Below are positions 25,710 to 34,976 of a DNA stretch of 40,221 nt, in pieces. The notes beneath the pieces were generated by a model. That model did not search any database. It saw only the letters and a list, made by a program, of their open reading frames with translations, and was not told the origin of the DNA. The position numbers and the translations under genes are program-made. The stretch comes from Bacteroidia bacterium (GTDB lineage Bacteria; Bacteroidota; Bacteroidia; Bacteroidales; CAJPTX01), in the NCBI GenBank assembly GCA_905373475.1, contig CAJPTC010000025.1, positions 1-40,221 of the forward strand, given 5' to 3'. Within the stretch, counting starts at the first letter, position 1; each line of letters starts with the position of its first letter.

Positions 25710-26990
25710 ATGACACGGGATACGGAAATTTTTTCCTTGATTCAGGAAGAACAAAGTCGCCAATCTCACGGGATTGAGTTGATAGCATCGGAAAACTTTG
25801 TTAGCGAGCAAGTGCTTGCTGCAATGGGTTCGGTATTAACTAACAAATATGCAGAAGGCTACCCAGGCGCACGCTACTACGGCGGTTGCCAAGTAGTTGA
25901 CAAGGTGGAGCAATTGGCAATAGACCGTGCCTGCCAGTTGTACGGCTGCGAGTTTGCCAATGTACAACCACACTCGGGAGCACAAGCCAATATGGCGGCT
26001 TTTATGGCTGTTTTGAAACCAGGCGATACGTTCCTTGGGCTAGACTTATCGCACGGCGGTCACCTTTCGCACGGCTCGCCAGTGAATGTTTCTGGGAAAT
26101 GGTTCAACGCGACTTCCTACCGCGTACGGGAAGATACGGGACGCGTAGACTACGACGAAATGGAGGCGCAAGCGCTGAAACATCACCCAAAGTTGATAGT
26201 TGGAGGTGCTTCAGCTTACAGCCGCGAGTGGGACTACAAACGTATGCGCGAAATAGCCGACAAAGTAGGCGCTTTGTTGATGATTGATATGGCACATCCT
26301 GCTGGGATGATCGCGGCAGGTTTGCTAGACAATCCTGTAAAGTATGCACACATTGTAACCACTACGACGCATAAAACGCTACGCGGACCTCGTGGCGGTA
26401 TGATTCTTATTGGCAAAGATTTTGACAATCCGTGGGGCGAATTAACGCCTAAAGGGGTTATCAAGAAGATGTCGGCTATTGTGAACAGCGCCGTATTCCC
26501 AGGTATTCAGGGCGGACCACTAGAGCATGTTATAGCAGCCAAAGCGGTAGCATTTGGCGAGGCGCTGACGCCTGAGTTCAAGAAGTACCAAGAACAGGTT
26601 CGTGCGAACGCACAGGCTATGGCAAAGCGTTTCCTTGAAAAAGGGTACAACATTGTATCTGGTGGGACTGACAATCACTGCATGCTAATAGATCTTCGCA
26701 CGAAGTTCCCCGAGCTTACGGGTAAAAAGGCGGAAAATACGCTGGTATTGGCAGATATTACGATTAACAAGAATATGGTGCCGTTTGATAGTCGTAGTCC
26801 ATTCCAAACATCGGGGATTCGTGTAGGTACGCCTGCTATTACAACGCGTGGTCTGAAGGAGGATGAAATTGTAAAAGTGGTAGATCTGATAGACCGCGTT
26901 CTGTCGAATATCGACAGTGAAACGGAAATCATGAACGTACGCAATGAGGTAAATGCTCTGATGGCGGGGCGTCCGCTTTATGCGTGGTAG
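25710..26990 (+). CDS. glyA: Serine hydroxymethyltransferase
   Basis: A 426-residue PLP enzyme that converts serine and tetrahydrofolate to glycine and 5,10-methylene-THF. Typical blocks are ELIASENFVS, NKYAEGYPGARYYGG, VQPHSGAQANMAAF, DMAHPAGMIAAG and the PLP lysine in TTTTHKTLRGPRGG, followed by FPGIQGGPLEH. Length and motifs are those of bacterial GlyA. It follows the purF-like gene by 37 bases; both serve purine synthesis (glycine and one-carbon units). The gene ends at a perfect terminator hairpin. Confidence 0.97.
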   Translation: MTRDTEIFSLIQEEQSRQSHGIELIASENFVSEQVLAAMGSVLTNKYAEGYPGARYYGGCQVVDKVEQLAIDRACQLYGCEFANVQPHSGAQANMAAFMAVLKPGDTFLGLDLSHGGHLSHGSPVNVSGKWFNATSYRVREDTGRVDYDEMEAQALKHHPKLIVGGASAYSREWDYKRMREIADKVGALLMIDMAHPAGMIAAGLLDNPVKYAHIVTTTTHKTLRGPRGGMILIGKDFDNPWGELTPKGVIKKMSAIVNSAVFPGIQGGPLEHVIAAKAVAFGEALTPEFKKYQEQVRANAQAMAKRFLEKGYNIVSGGTDNHCMLIDLRTKFPELTGKKAENTLVLADITINKNMVPFDSRSPFQTSGIRVGTPAITTRGLKEDEIVKVVDLIDRVLSNIDSETEIMNVRNEVNALMAGRPLYAW

Positions 26991-27012
26991 ACCACTACTG
27001 GTTAAGTCTTAT

Positions 27013-27047
27013 AAAAAGAGGCTTTGCGGTTTGCAAAGCCTCTTTTT
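27013..27047. terminator. Bidirectional terminator between glyA and the hslR-like gene
   Basis: AAAAAGAGGCTTTGC and GCAAAGCCTCTTTTT form a perfect 15-bp stem with a five-base loop, A-rich on one side and T-rich on the other. It therefore works in both directions. It separates the convergent plus-strand block and the minus-strand hslR-pth pair. Confidence 0.92.
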
Positions 27048-27075
27048 GTGTTCTCAAAGAACAAAAAGAAGGTGT

Positions 27076-27483
27076 TCAAGACACATCATCATCTTCTTCT
27101 AGCTCTTCGTATTCCCCCAGCGTATCCATAAAATCAACAAGCTCTCTACGATCCCGCTTCGTTGGACGCCCCGTTCCCCGTTCACGTACAATTCCAGAAC
27201 TTAAACGGATAGCACGCAATTCTTCAATCACTTCCTGCGGCGTTTCATTCAACAAATAGTTTACAACAAGGGAGGCTCCTAAGCGTCCCTTCGGTAAAGC
27301 CACGACCCGATATGTAAAATCAAAAGGCGCGTGACGAATCGTAAAAGAATCACCTTCCTTCAACTCATACGAGGCTTTTACCTGTACACCTCCAACGCGC
27401 ACACGTCCTAGCCGCAATGCGTCCTGTGCAAGTGAACGCGTTTTATACAAACGCACACACCACAAATACTTATCGATTCGCAT
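27076..27483 (-). CDS. S4-domain RNA-binding protein (Hsp15/HslR-like)
   Basis: A 135-residue protein whose N-terminal ~60 residues form an S4 domain: MRIDKYLWCVRLYKTRSLAQ, then GRVRVGGVQVKASYELKEGD. The second half is basic (GTGRPTKRDRREL) and ends in an acidic tail (EEDDDVS). This is the Hsp15 layout. Hsp15 binds 50S subunits carrying blocked nascent chains and helps recycle them; related S4 proteins act with RqcH. It overlaps pth by 14 bases, and both deal with stalled peptidyl-tRNA, so the pairing makes functional sense. Confidence 0.88.
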   Translation of the reverse strand: MRIDKYLWCVRLYKTRSLAQDALRLGRVRVGGVQVKASYELKEGDSFTIRHAPFDFTYRVVALPKGRLGASLVVNYLLNETPQEVIEELRAIRLSSGIVRERGTGRPTKRDRRELVDFMDTLGEYEELEEDDDVS

Positions 27484-28054
27484 CTTCGCTCTTTTCCGTA
27501 TTTACTTGGTTCATGGCACGCTCAAACCCCATTGTAAGTGCCATCTCTATCGCATCAGCACTACGCTCTAGAACATCTTTCAACAAATCCTGCTCCTCCT
27601 CAGCAAATCGCTCTAAAACAAAATTTACTTGGTGTCCGCGCGCAAAATCGTGCCCTATCCCCAAACGCAAACGAGCATACTTTTGCGTACCTAACTGCTC
27701 TGCAATATCCTTCAAACCGTTATGCCCACCTGCACTCCCCTGCAAGCGTAAACGAATAGTACCGAGCGGGAGCGCCAAATCATCTACAACCACGAAGAGT
27801 TGTTCCACAGGGATTTTCTCATGTGCCAACCAATAGGCAATAGCCTTCCCACTAGCATTCATGTACGTACTCGGTTTCAACAAAACCAATTGCTTGCCAC
27901 GGAAATTACACGTTGCCACAGCTCCCAAACGCCCTGCGCTAAATGTTGTAGAGCGACGTGCAGCAAAAACATCAAGTACCATAAAACCTGCATTATGGCG
28001 AGTTGCTACATACTCAGCCCCTATATTTCCTAATCCTACGATTAAAAACTTCAT
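27470..28054 (-). CDS. pth: Peptidyl-tRNA hydrolase
   Basis: A 194-residue enzyme that frees tRNA from dropped-off peptidyl-tRNA. Motifs in order: FLIVGLGNIGAEY, RHNAGF with the catalytic histidine H20, KPSTYMNASGKAI with the conserved asparagine, VVDDLALPLG with the catalytic-site aspartate, and GSAGGHNGLKDI. The gene overlaps the S4-domain gene by 14 bases. It lies 88 bases downstream of the L25 gene, with a terminator between, so it may have its own promoter or depend on read-through. Confidence 0.95.
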   Translation of the reverse strand: MKFLIVGLGNIGAEYVATRHNAGFMVLDVFAARRSTTFSAGRLGAVATCNFRGKQLVLLKPSTYMNASGKAIAYWLAHEKIPVEQLFVVVDDLALPLGTIRLRLQGSAGGHNGLKDIAEQLGTQKYARLRLGIGHDFARGHQVNFVLERFAEEEQDLLKDVLERSADAIEMALTMGFERAMNQVNTEKSEDANR

Positions 28055-28084
28055 CGCACCAACGCTTCAAAATCTGGTATAAAA

Positions 28085-28118
28085 AACATGAGCCCAAGCC
28101 TTAGCTCGAACTCATGTT
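28085..28118 (-). terminator. Terminator of the L25 gene
   Basis: Read on the minus strand, AACATGAG pairs with CTCATGTT (8 bp, 18-base loop) and is followed directly by a run of T. It lies 25 bases after the L25 stop codon. Confidence 0.7.
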
Positions 28119-28142
28119 CCACATCAATTCTCAACCCAAATA

Positions 28143-28721
28143 CTAAGCTTCTTCTTCGTGCTCTTCCTCAACCTTCGCACCACGTTGTGCACGAATTGAA
28201 ACAACAACTTGCGTCAAAGCATCTGCAATCTTTAGGTTCTCAAAACTTAGATCCGAGACCATCATGGTTGCACCCAAACGCATTTCAGAGACATCAACGG
28301 GTAAAAAGTCTGGCATATCCTTCGCCAAACCACGAACACGCAACTTGCGGATACCAGGCACTTGCTTACCTCCCGCTTTCACACCACGCGCATGTCCTTG
28401 CAACACAATAGGAATAGACATTTCTATGGGAGCATCATCCACATAACGGAAAAAGTCTATGTGAATAGGACGATCTGAAACTGGATGGTATTGAACCTCT
28501 TTCAAGATAACTTTCTCAACCTTCCCGTTAACCTTAAGATCAACCAACTGAACATAAGGCGTAACCAACAACGAACGCAGATCTCGCTCCTCAAGCGTAC
28601 ACATTACATTTTCGCCGTGTCCGTAAATCATAGCAGGTACTTTGCCTTCCAAACGCATACGACGTGCATCGCGGCGTCCCGTCGTCGTTCTTGCCTCAGC
28701 GGACAATTCTAAAACACGCAT
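28143..28721 (-). CDS. rplY: 50S ribosomal protein L25/general stress protein Ctc
   Basis: A 192-residue long-form L25 (TL5/Ctc type). The N-terminal domain binds 5S rRNA: TTGRRDARRMRLEGKVPAMI, YGHG, then VILKEVQYHPVSDRPIHIDF. The C-terminal beta domain carries VPIVLQGHARGVKAGG-like sequence (here IPIVLQGHARGVK) and LPVDVSEMRLGATM. The tail EEEHEEEA is acidic. It has its own -7 box about 100 bases upstream and its own terminator. Confidence 0.95.
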   Translation of the reverse strand: MRVLELSAEARTTTGRRDARRMRLEGKVPAMIYGHGENVMCTLEERDLRSLLVTPYVQLVDLKVNGKVEKVILKEVQYHPVSDRPIHIDFFRYVDDAPIEMSIPIVLQGHARGVKAGGKQVPGIRKLRVRGLAKDMPDFLPVDVSEMRLGATMMVSDLSFENLKIADALTQVVVSIRAQRGAKVEEEHEEEA

Positions 28722-28818
28722 TTCAAAAACTCTCCTTGCTGTGCTACTCAGAACTCCTTCCCCTAGTTAATCTAACGAGTTCCCCATCGCACAAACCTTT
28801 ATAAGGGGAATACAGGCA

Positions 28819-28826
28819 CAAAGATA
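28819..28826 (-). promoter_or_regulatory. -7 promoter box of the L25 gene
   Basis: Minus-strand TATCTTTG is an exact TAnnTTTG match, followed by a leader of about 90 bases to the ATG at 28721. Such a leader could hold control by ribosomal proteins, but no clear fold was found. Confidence 0.6.
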
Positions 28827-28883
28827 GTACAAATAAAAAAAGATAACAGCAACGCTCTCGTTACAGAATAACAATGTAGATAA

Positions 28884-28913
28884 AAAAGACGGGTATCGTC
28901 AGATGACAATACC
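28884..28913 (-). terminator. Terminator of the POT transporter gene
   Basis: Minus-strand GACGGGTATTGTC pairs with GACGATACCCGTC (13 bp with one U-G pair, four-base loop) and is followed by TTTTTTA. It lies 25 bases after the transporter stop codon. Confidence 0.88.
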
Positions 28914-28937
28914 CGTCTATTGCTTTAGTATAGTACA

Positions 28938-30497
28938 CTATTTTGCAACTCTTTCAAGCCAACGTACCATAGATAGCATTACTATCATAGAAAGACCGCA
29001 AGCACCTACGAATACGAGCCAAGTAGCCCAAATCGGCACATTCATGTACAGCACGCCACCAATAAATAGCAACGAATTACCTACTGCCGTAGCTGCCAAC
29101 CAAGCCCCTTGCATTACACCTTGCATGTGTGGCGGTGCCACCTTTGAGACAAAAGCTAACCCCAATGGGCTGATAAACAATTCCGCCACCGTGAGAATAA
29201 AATACAGCCCCACCATAATCCAAGGAGTAACCAACATATTGCTAACCTCATCTGCACTCATGCCTGCTAATGCATCTTTGCTCGGCAATGCCAAAGAGAA
29301 CAACATAAGGAACACATAGGCGGCAGCTGCAATTCCCATACCTATCGCAATTTTCATAGGTGTAGAAATCGTGCGTCCTTTCTTCTTCAACCAACCAAAG
29401 AACCACATAATCAACGGTGTAAGAGTAACCACAAAGAACGGATTAACACTCTGGAAGATTTCAGCCCCTTTAATCTCGGTAAATCCAAGATTGATATATA
29501 TCACATCTAGGTTAACGTAGTCGCGCGCGAAGAATGTAAGCGAATAGCCATTCTGGTGAAACGAAAGCCAGAAGAAGATCACAACACCGAAAACAGCAAA
29601 CAGCGCCAAAACGCGTTGACGTATCTCCTGTGCATCCATCTTTACCTCTTCAGCAGATACGTTACTTTCTTTCGCAGCAACCGCCTTTTTACTTGGATCT
29701 GGCAAGCCCTTTTTATTTACTACAAAGATTACAAGCGATGCGAGCATCATAACGATGGCTGCCATGAAAGCATACTGAAAACCGCGATTAAATACATCAA
29801 GATAATCGTTGGCAAACGCTGTAAGATCCGCGAAAGTACGACCAGATACTGCAACAGCTTCATTGGCATAAGTTTGCAAAGTAGCTAAACGATCGCCTGC
29901 CATAGCGCTTCCTTTTTCTATAATTTCATGGCAGAGCTCTGGAAGCTTTGCATTATAGGTAAAGCCGTTGTGAAGCAACCACCAGTTACGAACTCCAATA
30001 GCAATAAATGGAGCAAAGAAGCCTCCTATATTGATAAACATATAAAAGATCTGAAAACCCGATTCGCGCTTTGAAGCGTAATTTGGATCATCGTACATCT
30101 GACCAACCAAAGCTTGCAGATTCCCCTTAAACAAACCATTGCCGAAGGCAATAACTAAAAGACCAAAACAGGTCAACGTCAAATAAAGAATCTTACTGGG
30201 AACAGGAGTAGGAGTAGGAACGGCGATTATCAAGTAACCTACCGCCATTAGGATAATCCCCCACAAAATAGTCTGTTTGTATTTCTTCGTACGATCTGCA
30301 ATTATACCGCCTACTAGCGCTAACAGATAGATCGAAGCGTAGAAAGCAGAGTAGATGTACCCCGTACTAGTGACATCCAATCCGAACTTCGCCGATATGA
30401 AAAGCGAGAGAATCGCCATCATAATGTAAAAGCCGAATCTCTCGCCCATATTTGCGAGTGCAGCGGCCAACAAACCCCTTGGCTGATTTTTAAACAT
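28938..30497 (-). CDS. POT family proton-dependent di/tripeptide transporter
   Basis: A 519-residue inner-membrane symporter of the PTR2/POT family with 12 or more hydrophobic helices. The N-terminal signature is NMGERFGFYIMMAILSLF, and GYIYSAFYASIYLLALVGG with the loop DRTKKYKQ follows. GLFKGNLQALVGQMY and FQIFYMFINIGGFFAPFIA are the second PTR2 signature. FWLSFHQNGYSL lies mid-protein, and LAFVSKVAPPHMQGVMQGAW is near the C-terminus. The canonical ExxER on helix 1 reads NMGER here, so the first acidic residue is replaced by asparagine, which may affect proton coupling. Import of small peptides fits an asaccharolytic, peptide-using lifestyle. A TAAATTTG box at 30537-30544 (minus) may be its promoter. 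Confidence 0.92.
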   Translation of the reverse strand: MFKNQPRGLLAAALANMGERFGFYIMMAILSLFISAKFGLDVTSTGYIYSAFYASIYLLALVGGIIADRTKKYKQTILWGIILMAVGYLIIAVPTPTPVPSKILYLTLTCFGLLVIAFGNGLFKGNLQALVGQMYDDPNYASKRESGFQIFYMFINIGGFFAPFIAIGVRNWWLLHNGFTYNAKLPELCHEIIEKGSAMAGDRLATLQTYANEAVAVSGRTFADLTAFANDYLDVFNRGFQYAFMAAIVMMLASLVIFVVNKKGLPDPSKKAVAAKESNVSAEEVKMDAQEIRQRVLALFAVFGVVIFFWLSFHQNGYSLTFFARDYVNLDVIYINLGFTEIKGAEIFQSVNPFFVVTLTPLIMWFFGWLKKKGRTISTPMKIAIGMGIAAAAYVFLMLFSLALPSKDALAGMSADEVSNMLVTPWIMVGLYFILTVAELFISPLGLAFVSKVAPPHMQGVMQGAWLAATAVGNSLLFIGGVLYMNVPIWATWLVFVGACGLSMIVMLSMVRWLERVAK

Positions 30498-30536
30498 TTC
30501 TATTTCACACTTATTTTGGTTTTCGTTCTTCTCTTA

Positions 30537-30544
30537 CAAATTTA
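30537..30544 (-). promoter_or_regulatory. -7 promoter box of the POT transporter gene
   Basis: Minus-strand TAAATTTG matches TAnnTTTG exactly, 39 bases upstream of the ATG. No good -33 element was seen at normal spacing. Confidence 0.5.
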
Positions 30545-30661
30545 GGATAAAGTTTTGAGTTCTCGGCTCTACGGGAGTTGTTCTGTCTCTGCCAGATTCA
30601 AAACACTTAATTGACCTTATGCATATACCCAATTTTCTCGAAACGACTCTCTGTACCCATT

Positions 30662-33600
30662 CTACTCCTTTACAAAAGTCTTTACAATCTCCCTATTTTC
30701 ATAGCAAAGACGGAGAAAATAGAACCCTTGCGGTAAATTCTGCACAGCGACTATCTGTTGTGACGTTGTAAGTATACCCGCTTGTAAAATATCCCCCTGT
30801 GTATTAAGTATCTGATAGGTAGCAGGTATCATTGTGGAAGTCTGAACTGTGAGAAAGGTGCGCACAGGATTGGGGGTTATTCGGAATTGTTGCGCCGCAC
30901 TCAATTGTTCGATCGCTGTCCTTGTCTTTGATTCAGCGAATTGTATACGGAAAATCACGGGTTTTAAGAGTACATGCGTATAAGGGAGCTTTACACGCTT
31001 GTTATTAACATAGAGCGCATCTATTTTCTCTTGTAGTGCCGCATTATTTTTGAAAGTAATACGAGTTCCTCCTGCCAAATCATGCATGCCAGCGGGTAGA
31101 CTATGCTCTTCACCATCACTTTCCCAATAATCGCACATTTCGACAGTTACATTTTTCTCAGCATCGCCGAAATTACCCTCTAGTTGATAGGCAACGCGAG
31201 CAGGCACAATCTTAAATTTGGCAAAAGAACTATGATTACTAAAAGCATCGACAGCCGTATTAGGAACTCGTAAGAGGAATCCCTCTTTCTTGCGCGCTGT
31301 AAGAGCTGATGCAACAAGTTTAAGCGATGTAGGATCTGTATGCTCCAAATCCATTAACAACAGATTATTGCACTCTGTAAAAGCATTACGCTCTATTGCA
31401 CTGACACACTGCCCGAGGTAAACTTTTTTAATTGCAGAGCCAGAAAAAGCTTTCGTACCTATAGAAGAAACACCAAATTGGAGATCTACCTCTTGCAGAT
31501 TTTTATTAGCAAGAAACGCATTGTCGGCAATTCGGAAATCCTGATCAAAAGCTAGCTTTAACTTCACCATATCCGATACACAACCGACAACTTCTTGCTT
31601 ACGTCGGTTAATATAAACGCCATTTACATTTTCATAAGTGTACGGCGCAAAATTCGCCTGAATATTAAGAGCTCCTGTAACGCGCAACTTGGTATTCCTT
31701 GGTGGTATCTCATTCCCATTGATCAAGAGTTTTATGCATTCATGCTCAGGGGCAGGAAGCAGCTCGAGCATTAACTCGTCATCACAACGCACCGTGGCGT
31801 GATTATCCAATGCCGTATCGTCACTTGCACGAATTGAGACTTGACCATTGCCCGTTACTTCGTAGGTAAGTTCCACAGGGTTTGGGGCAGCTAGTACCGT
31901 TAAACGTTGATTGCGTGAGAGTACAAACGAAAGTTCACGTTCCAGCACAGGGGGCTTGTTATCTAACTGTAATCCCGTTACGGTATATGCTTCTCCAGAA
32001 TTTACTTTTATGGTTAGAGGCGTTCCGTGTTCGGCGCGGTAGACAGTGGAACGCGTTATTGTTTCGTCGTTAATTGTAAGCATGCAGGAGAACGGCAGTT
32101 CTATTTGCAATACATTGAACAACGTCATTACCTCTGCGTCAATGTTAACGTTCTCCCGTAACATCAGAACAAGCGGAAAAGTAGGTAAGGGATATTCCGC
32201 CGTGTTGATAGAAAGCTTGGCCAAACGCTCAGAGATTTTTCCTCGGAAGTTTATAAAACACTTTGTATTGTATGGTAGCCCCGTTTCGAGCGTTAGTTTT
32301 GTTCCATTTTCATCGAGAATTTCTAAGTACTTCGCAGCGACTTCTGATAAGGTTACCTTACATAGTTTCGGCATTAAAGTCGCTTTTATTGTCAAGCTTG
32401 ACGGAACTACTAGTTTGTGAGGGAACTTGGTGATAGAGACTCCGTTGATCTCGAATGTATTAATCTCCTGTCCATCAGGAATAATGGGAGCTTGTACAAA
32501 TACTGTATCTCCCTCATATAGTTCCTCAAAGAAGCATGACTTCGTTTCCGAATCTAGCAATGTAAACCTACAACGCCTATCTACTCCATCGAGATCTAGA
32601 AAGGGTTTACGGCGGTAAAAGGAGGCAGTCAATAACAAATGTTGACGTAACTCCATTACAGTATCAAGTGTTTGCGAAATTTGCCCGTTGAAAGTCCAAT
32701 GTTTGAAAAGAAAGGGCGGCGTGGGTTCTATCTTCAGATGGAATTTTGTTCCTCTCAAAAGCTCTACATTGGCTTCTAAGCTATTTCCATCAAGCGTTGT
32801 CAGGTGTATTTTCCCACCTACACTGGGAAGTGCTGTTAGGTGAAAACGAATTGTTTCACCTTGACTGGCTACACGCAAAGTATCGAGAAGAGAAGTCTGT
32901 ACTGAAGCCGACTCTAATACTTTCCCGTTTAGCACCATTCTGCGTAAATCGTAGCTTAGTAACGGACGCAGGCTAATCTGCACAGGCGACGTACGGGGTA
33001 ACGAAACCGTTGTATTATCTTTTTTCAACTGAAATTCCCTACCGTCGGCAAGGGAACGTACAGTAACAATTATTTTATCGGGTTCACTATTCGTTATATG
33101 GAGCTCTTGCTCTACGCCCTTTACAAAAGGCAAAAGCGGAGAATTGGTCAGTTTTCCCTTCCAAAAAGCAAGAGATTCTGCGTCCACAAGAAGTTGCTGA
33201 ATTCGTGTAGACTCTGTGGAAAAAGCTTTTTCTAATTCCTTAGGAGCAATAGTGGGTTCTCCTTGAAAATAAAGATTAGAAACCGACAATAATTCCTTAA
33301 ATGCAAGAGGATGAATTGTTTTTAGCGAAGCGGGGAAAACGAGTAAATCCAACGAAGTAGGCGAATTGAGACACTCAGCATCTATTGTTTCTGTAGTATT
33401 GGGCAACAACAATTCGCGGCATCTACGAGAGACCTCTAAAGAATACGGGGCTATATTTTGAACCTCTGCAAATTCTGGAGTATTCCGAAGATCTACCAGA
33501 GGAGATTGAGCCGACCATTTCAAAAGCACACGACGGTCAGAAGACAACTTGTAATCAACTCCTGAAATAAGTGTACCTGTATCAGCACTTAAGACTTTCA

Positions 33601-34666
33601 GACGTTGCCGTGTGAAACTACTTGATATAGTACACGTCTCACCAACAATTGTATCATTGAAGTATACATATCCCACAATTCGTTTGCCAGGCTTTGGAAT
33701 TGCAGATACCTTGATGGGTATGTACGGGGGTGTTAAATTCTCTCGTTTCGATTCACGAATCTCCACGTGGCGATTCTTTGGATCGGGCTGACTACTACGA
33801 TATATATAATCCAGAGTAACTAATTCTACCCCCTGCCCCAAATCGACATCGAGAAGAAAATTTCCCTCATCGGGATACTGCGCCTTTTTAAAGAACTCAT
33901 GCTCTTCTGTTTTCGAACCTATGATATATTGATTATCTAGGGAGACTGAATAGCTCCCTGCCAATATCTTATTCTCATAAAGATATTTGAGTGTAGGCGC
34001 AGCATCATCAATAGGTACAGGCACGTACAAGCGTTTATGTCTAAATTTCTCGTTCTTCCCTTGAATGTACTTGATATCTCTGTGTAAAACTATATGATAA
34101 CGCGAGGGCCATTCTTGATTCTTCAAGTTGAAAAAAACAGAATCCACACTTTCAGGAACAAAATAGATGGTATCCTGTAAATTACGGATATCGTAAATTG
34201 TTTTTCTGCTTTTACTATAGAGGAATTTACCCAGTTGGATAAAATTATCTGGAGGTGCTAAAAATTTTAACTCTTCAAATTCCGCTCTTTGAAAAGCATC
34301 TTTTACAAACCATGAAGCAGGAGCATTGGCAGGAAGTGTAATTCTTTTCAACTTTTTGCAATTCTCAAAAGCCCATGTCGCTATTCTTTTTACTGTTTCA
34401 GGAATAGTTATCTCCTCGAGGTCACTAGGCCAAAGACGTCGGAGCTCTGTGACCGTATATTCATTTTCAGCATCACGTATCTTACACGGAAATACAACTT
34501 TCTTCAGGGATACATTTTCTTTAAAACCAAGAACTACAGCCTCCCCCGTCTGATCGTCAATCTGATAACATACACTATCCTTTGTTATTTCTCGGGTGGT
34601 TTGCGCCAAAGCTAAATGCACAAAAACTAGCTGGAACAGTGTAATAAGCCAAAGATGTTGTTTCAT
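30662..34666 (-). CDS. Large BspA-like surface protein with T9SS sorting domain (1334 aa)
   Basis: A 1334-residue exported protein. ATG 34666 gives the signal peptide MKQHLWLITLFQLVFVHLAL-AQ; the longer frame from 34723 adds a charged stretch before it and is less likely. BspA/Treponema-type leucine-rich repeats occur near the N-terminus (about 70-130, LEEITIPETVKRIATWAFEN) and again near 1010-1140 (LQEVDLQFGVSSIGTKAF, IERNAFTECNNL). Between them several beta modules resemble InlB B-repeat/'divergent repeat' domains, for example FKHWTFNGQ with LLLTASF near residue 660. The last ~80 residues (FRITPNPVRTFL, LPQGFYFLRLC, final VKTFVKE) are a type A sorting domain. BspA-like proteins bind host matrix and other bacteria; that role is inferred. 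Two -7 boxes lie upstream. Confidence 0.87.
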   Translation of the reverse strand: MKQHLWLITLFQLVFVHLALAQTTREITKDSVCYQIDDQTGEAVVLGFKENVSLKKVVFPCKIRDAENEYTVTELRRLWPSDLEEITIPETVKRIATWAFENCKKLKRITLPANAPASWFVKDAFQRAEFEELKFLAPPDNFIQLGKFLYSKSRKTIYDIRNLQDTIYFVPESVDSVFFNLKNQEWPSRYHIVLHRDIKYIQGKNEKFRHKRLYVPVPIDDAAPTLKYLYENKILAGSYSVSLDNQYIIGSKTEEHEFFKKAQYPDEGNFLLDVDLGQGVELVTLDYIYRSSQPDPKNRHVEIRESKRENLTPPYIPIKVSAIPKPGKRIVGYVYFNDTIVGETCTISSSFTRQRLKVLSADTGTLISGVDYKLSSDRRVLLKWSAQSPLVDLRNTPEFAEVQNIAPYSLEVSRRCRELLLPNTTETIDAECLNSPTSLDLLVFPASLKTIHPLAFKELLSVSNLYFQGEPTIAPKELEKAFSTESTRIQQLLVDAESLAFWKGKLTNSPLLPFVKGVEQELHITNSEPDKIIVTVRSLADGREFQLKKDNTTVSLPRTSPVQISLRPLLSYDLRRMVLNGKVLESASVQTSLLDTLRVASQGETIRFHLTALPSVGGKIHLTTLDGNSLEANVELLRGTKFHLKIEPTPPFLFKHWTFNGQISQTLDTVMELRQHLLLTASFYRRKPFLDLDGVDRRCRFTLLDSETKSCFFEELYEGDTVFVQAPIIPDGQEINTFEINGVSITKFPHKLVVPSSLTIKATLMPKLCKVTLSEVAAKYLEILDENGTKLTLETGLPYNTKCFINFRGKISERLAKLSINTAEYPLPTFPLVLMLRENVNIDAEVMTLFNVLQIELPFSCMLTINDETITRSTVYRAEHGTPLTIKVNSGEAYTVTGLQLDNKPPVLERELSFVLSRNQRLTVLAAPNPVELTYEVTGNGQVSIRASDDTALDNHATVRCDDELMLELLPAPEHECIKLLINGNEIPPRNTKLRVTGALNIQANFAPYTYENVNGVYINRRKQEVVGCVSDMVKLKLAFDQDFRIADNAFLANKNLQEVDLQFGVSSIGTKAFSGSAIKKVYLGQCVSAIERNAFTECNNLLLMDLEHTDPTSLKLVASALTARKKEGFLLRVPNTAVDAFSNHSSFAKFKIVPARVAYQLEGNFGDAEKNVTVEMCDYWESDGEEHSLPAGMHDLAGGTRITFKNNAALQEKIDALYVNNKRVKLPYTHVLLKPVIFRIQFAESKTRTAIEQLSAAQQFRITPNPVRTFLTVQTSTMIPATYQILNTQGDILQAGILTTSQQIVAVQNLPQGFYFLRLCYENREIVKTFVKE

Positions 34667-34817
34667 GCTTGATTTGTTTTTAAGGGAAAATCTATCATCT
34701 AGGTTCAAGTGATTGGCTTTCAATAGCCTAATGAGTTATGAAATTCAGCTAGTTATTATTAGCAACCTCTCTCCAGCAGTAATATACAACGCTTTTCATA
34801 ACCTGAACGACCTATTA

Positions 34818-34825
34818 CAAAGATA
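34818..34825 (-). promoter_or_regulatory. Proximal -7 box of the BspA-like gene
   Basis: Minus-strand TATCTTTG, an exact TAnnTTTG match, about 150 bases upstream of ATG 34666. Confidence 0.5.
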
Positions 34826-34872
34826 ATATTCTCCTCTGAAAAGGTTTCATCTTGTTCAGTTTTTTTTCTAAG

Positions 34873-34895
34873 AGTCGTCTGTTCGGACAACGACT
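34873..34895. promoter_or_regulatory. Hairpin in the divergent BspA-like/primase promoter region
   Basis: AGTCGT-c-TGT, loop TCGG, ACA-ACGACT forms a 9-bp hairpin with one bulged base. A minus-strand TACTTTTG box (34905-34912) would start transcripts right before it, so the RNA would carry this hairpin at its 5' end. It could protect the messenger, act as an operator or have no function. Confidence 0.4.
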
Positions 34896-34904
34896 TTTGC
34901 CCTA

Positions 34905-34922
34905 CAAAAGTACATACTTTTT
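34905..34922. promoter_or_regulatory. Back-to-back divergent -7 boxes
   Basis: Minus-strand TACTTTTG (34905-34912) and plus-strand TACTTTTT (34915-34922) are separated by two bases. The first would serve the BspA-like gene as a distal promoter, the second the primase gene. The plus box makes an ATG at 34923 unusable as a start. The two promoters would exclude one another. Confidence 0.4.
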
Positions 34923-34976
34923 ATGATAATTAGGGGTTATGTTAACCTACACAACATGCCCACTACGAGGCTGAAA

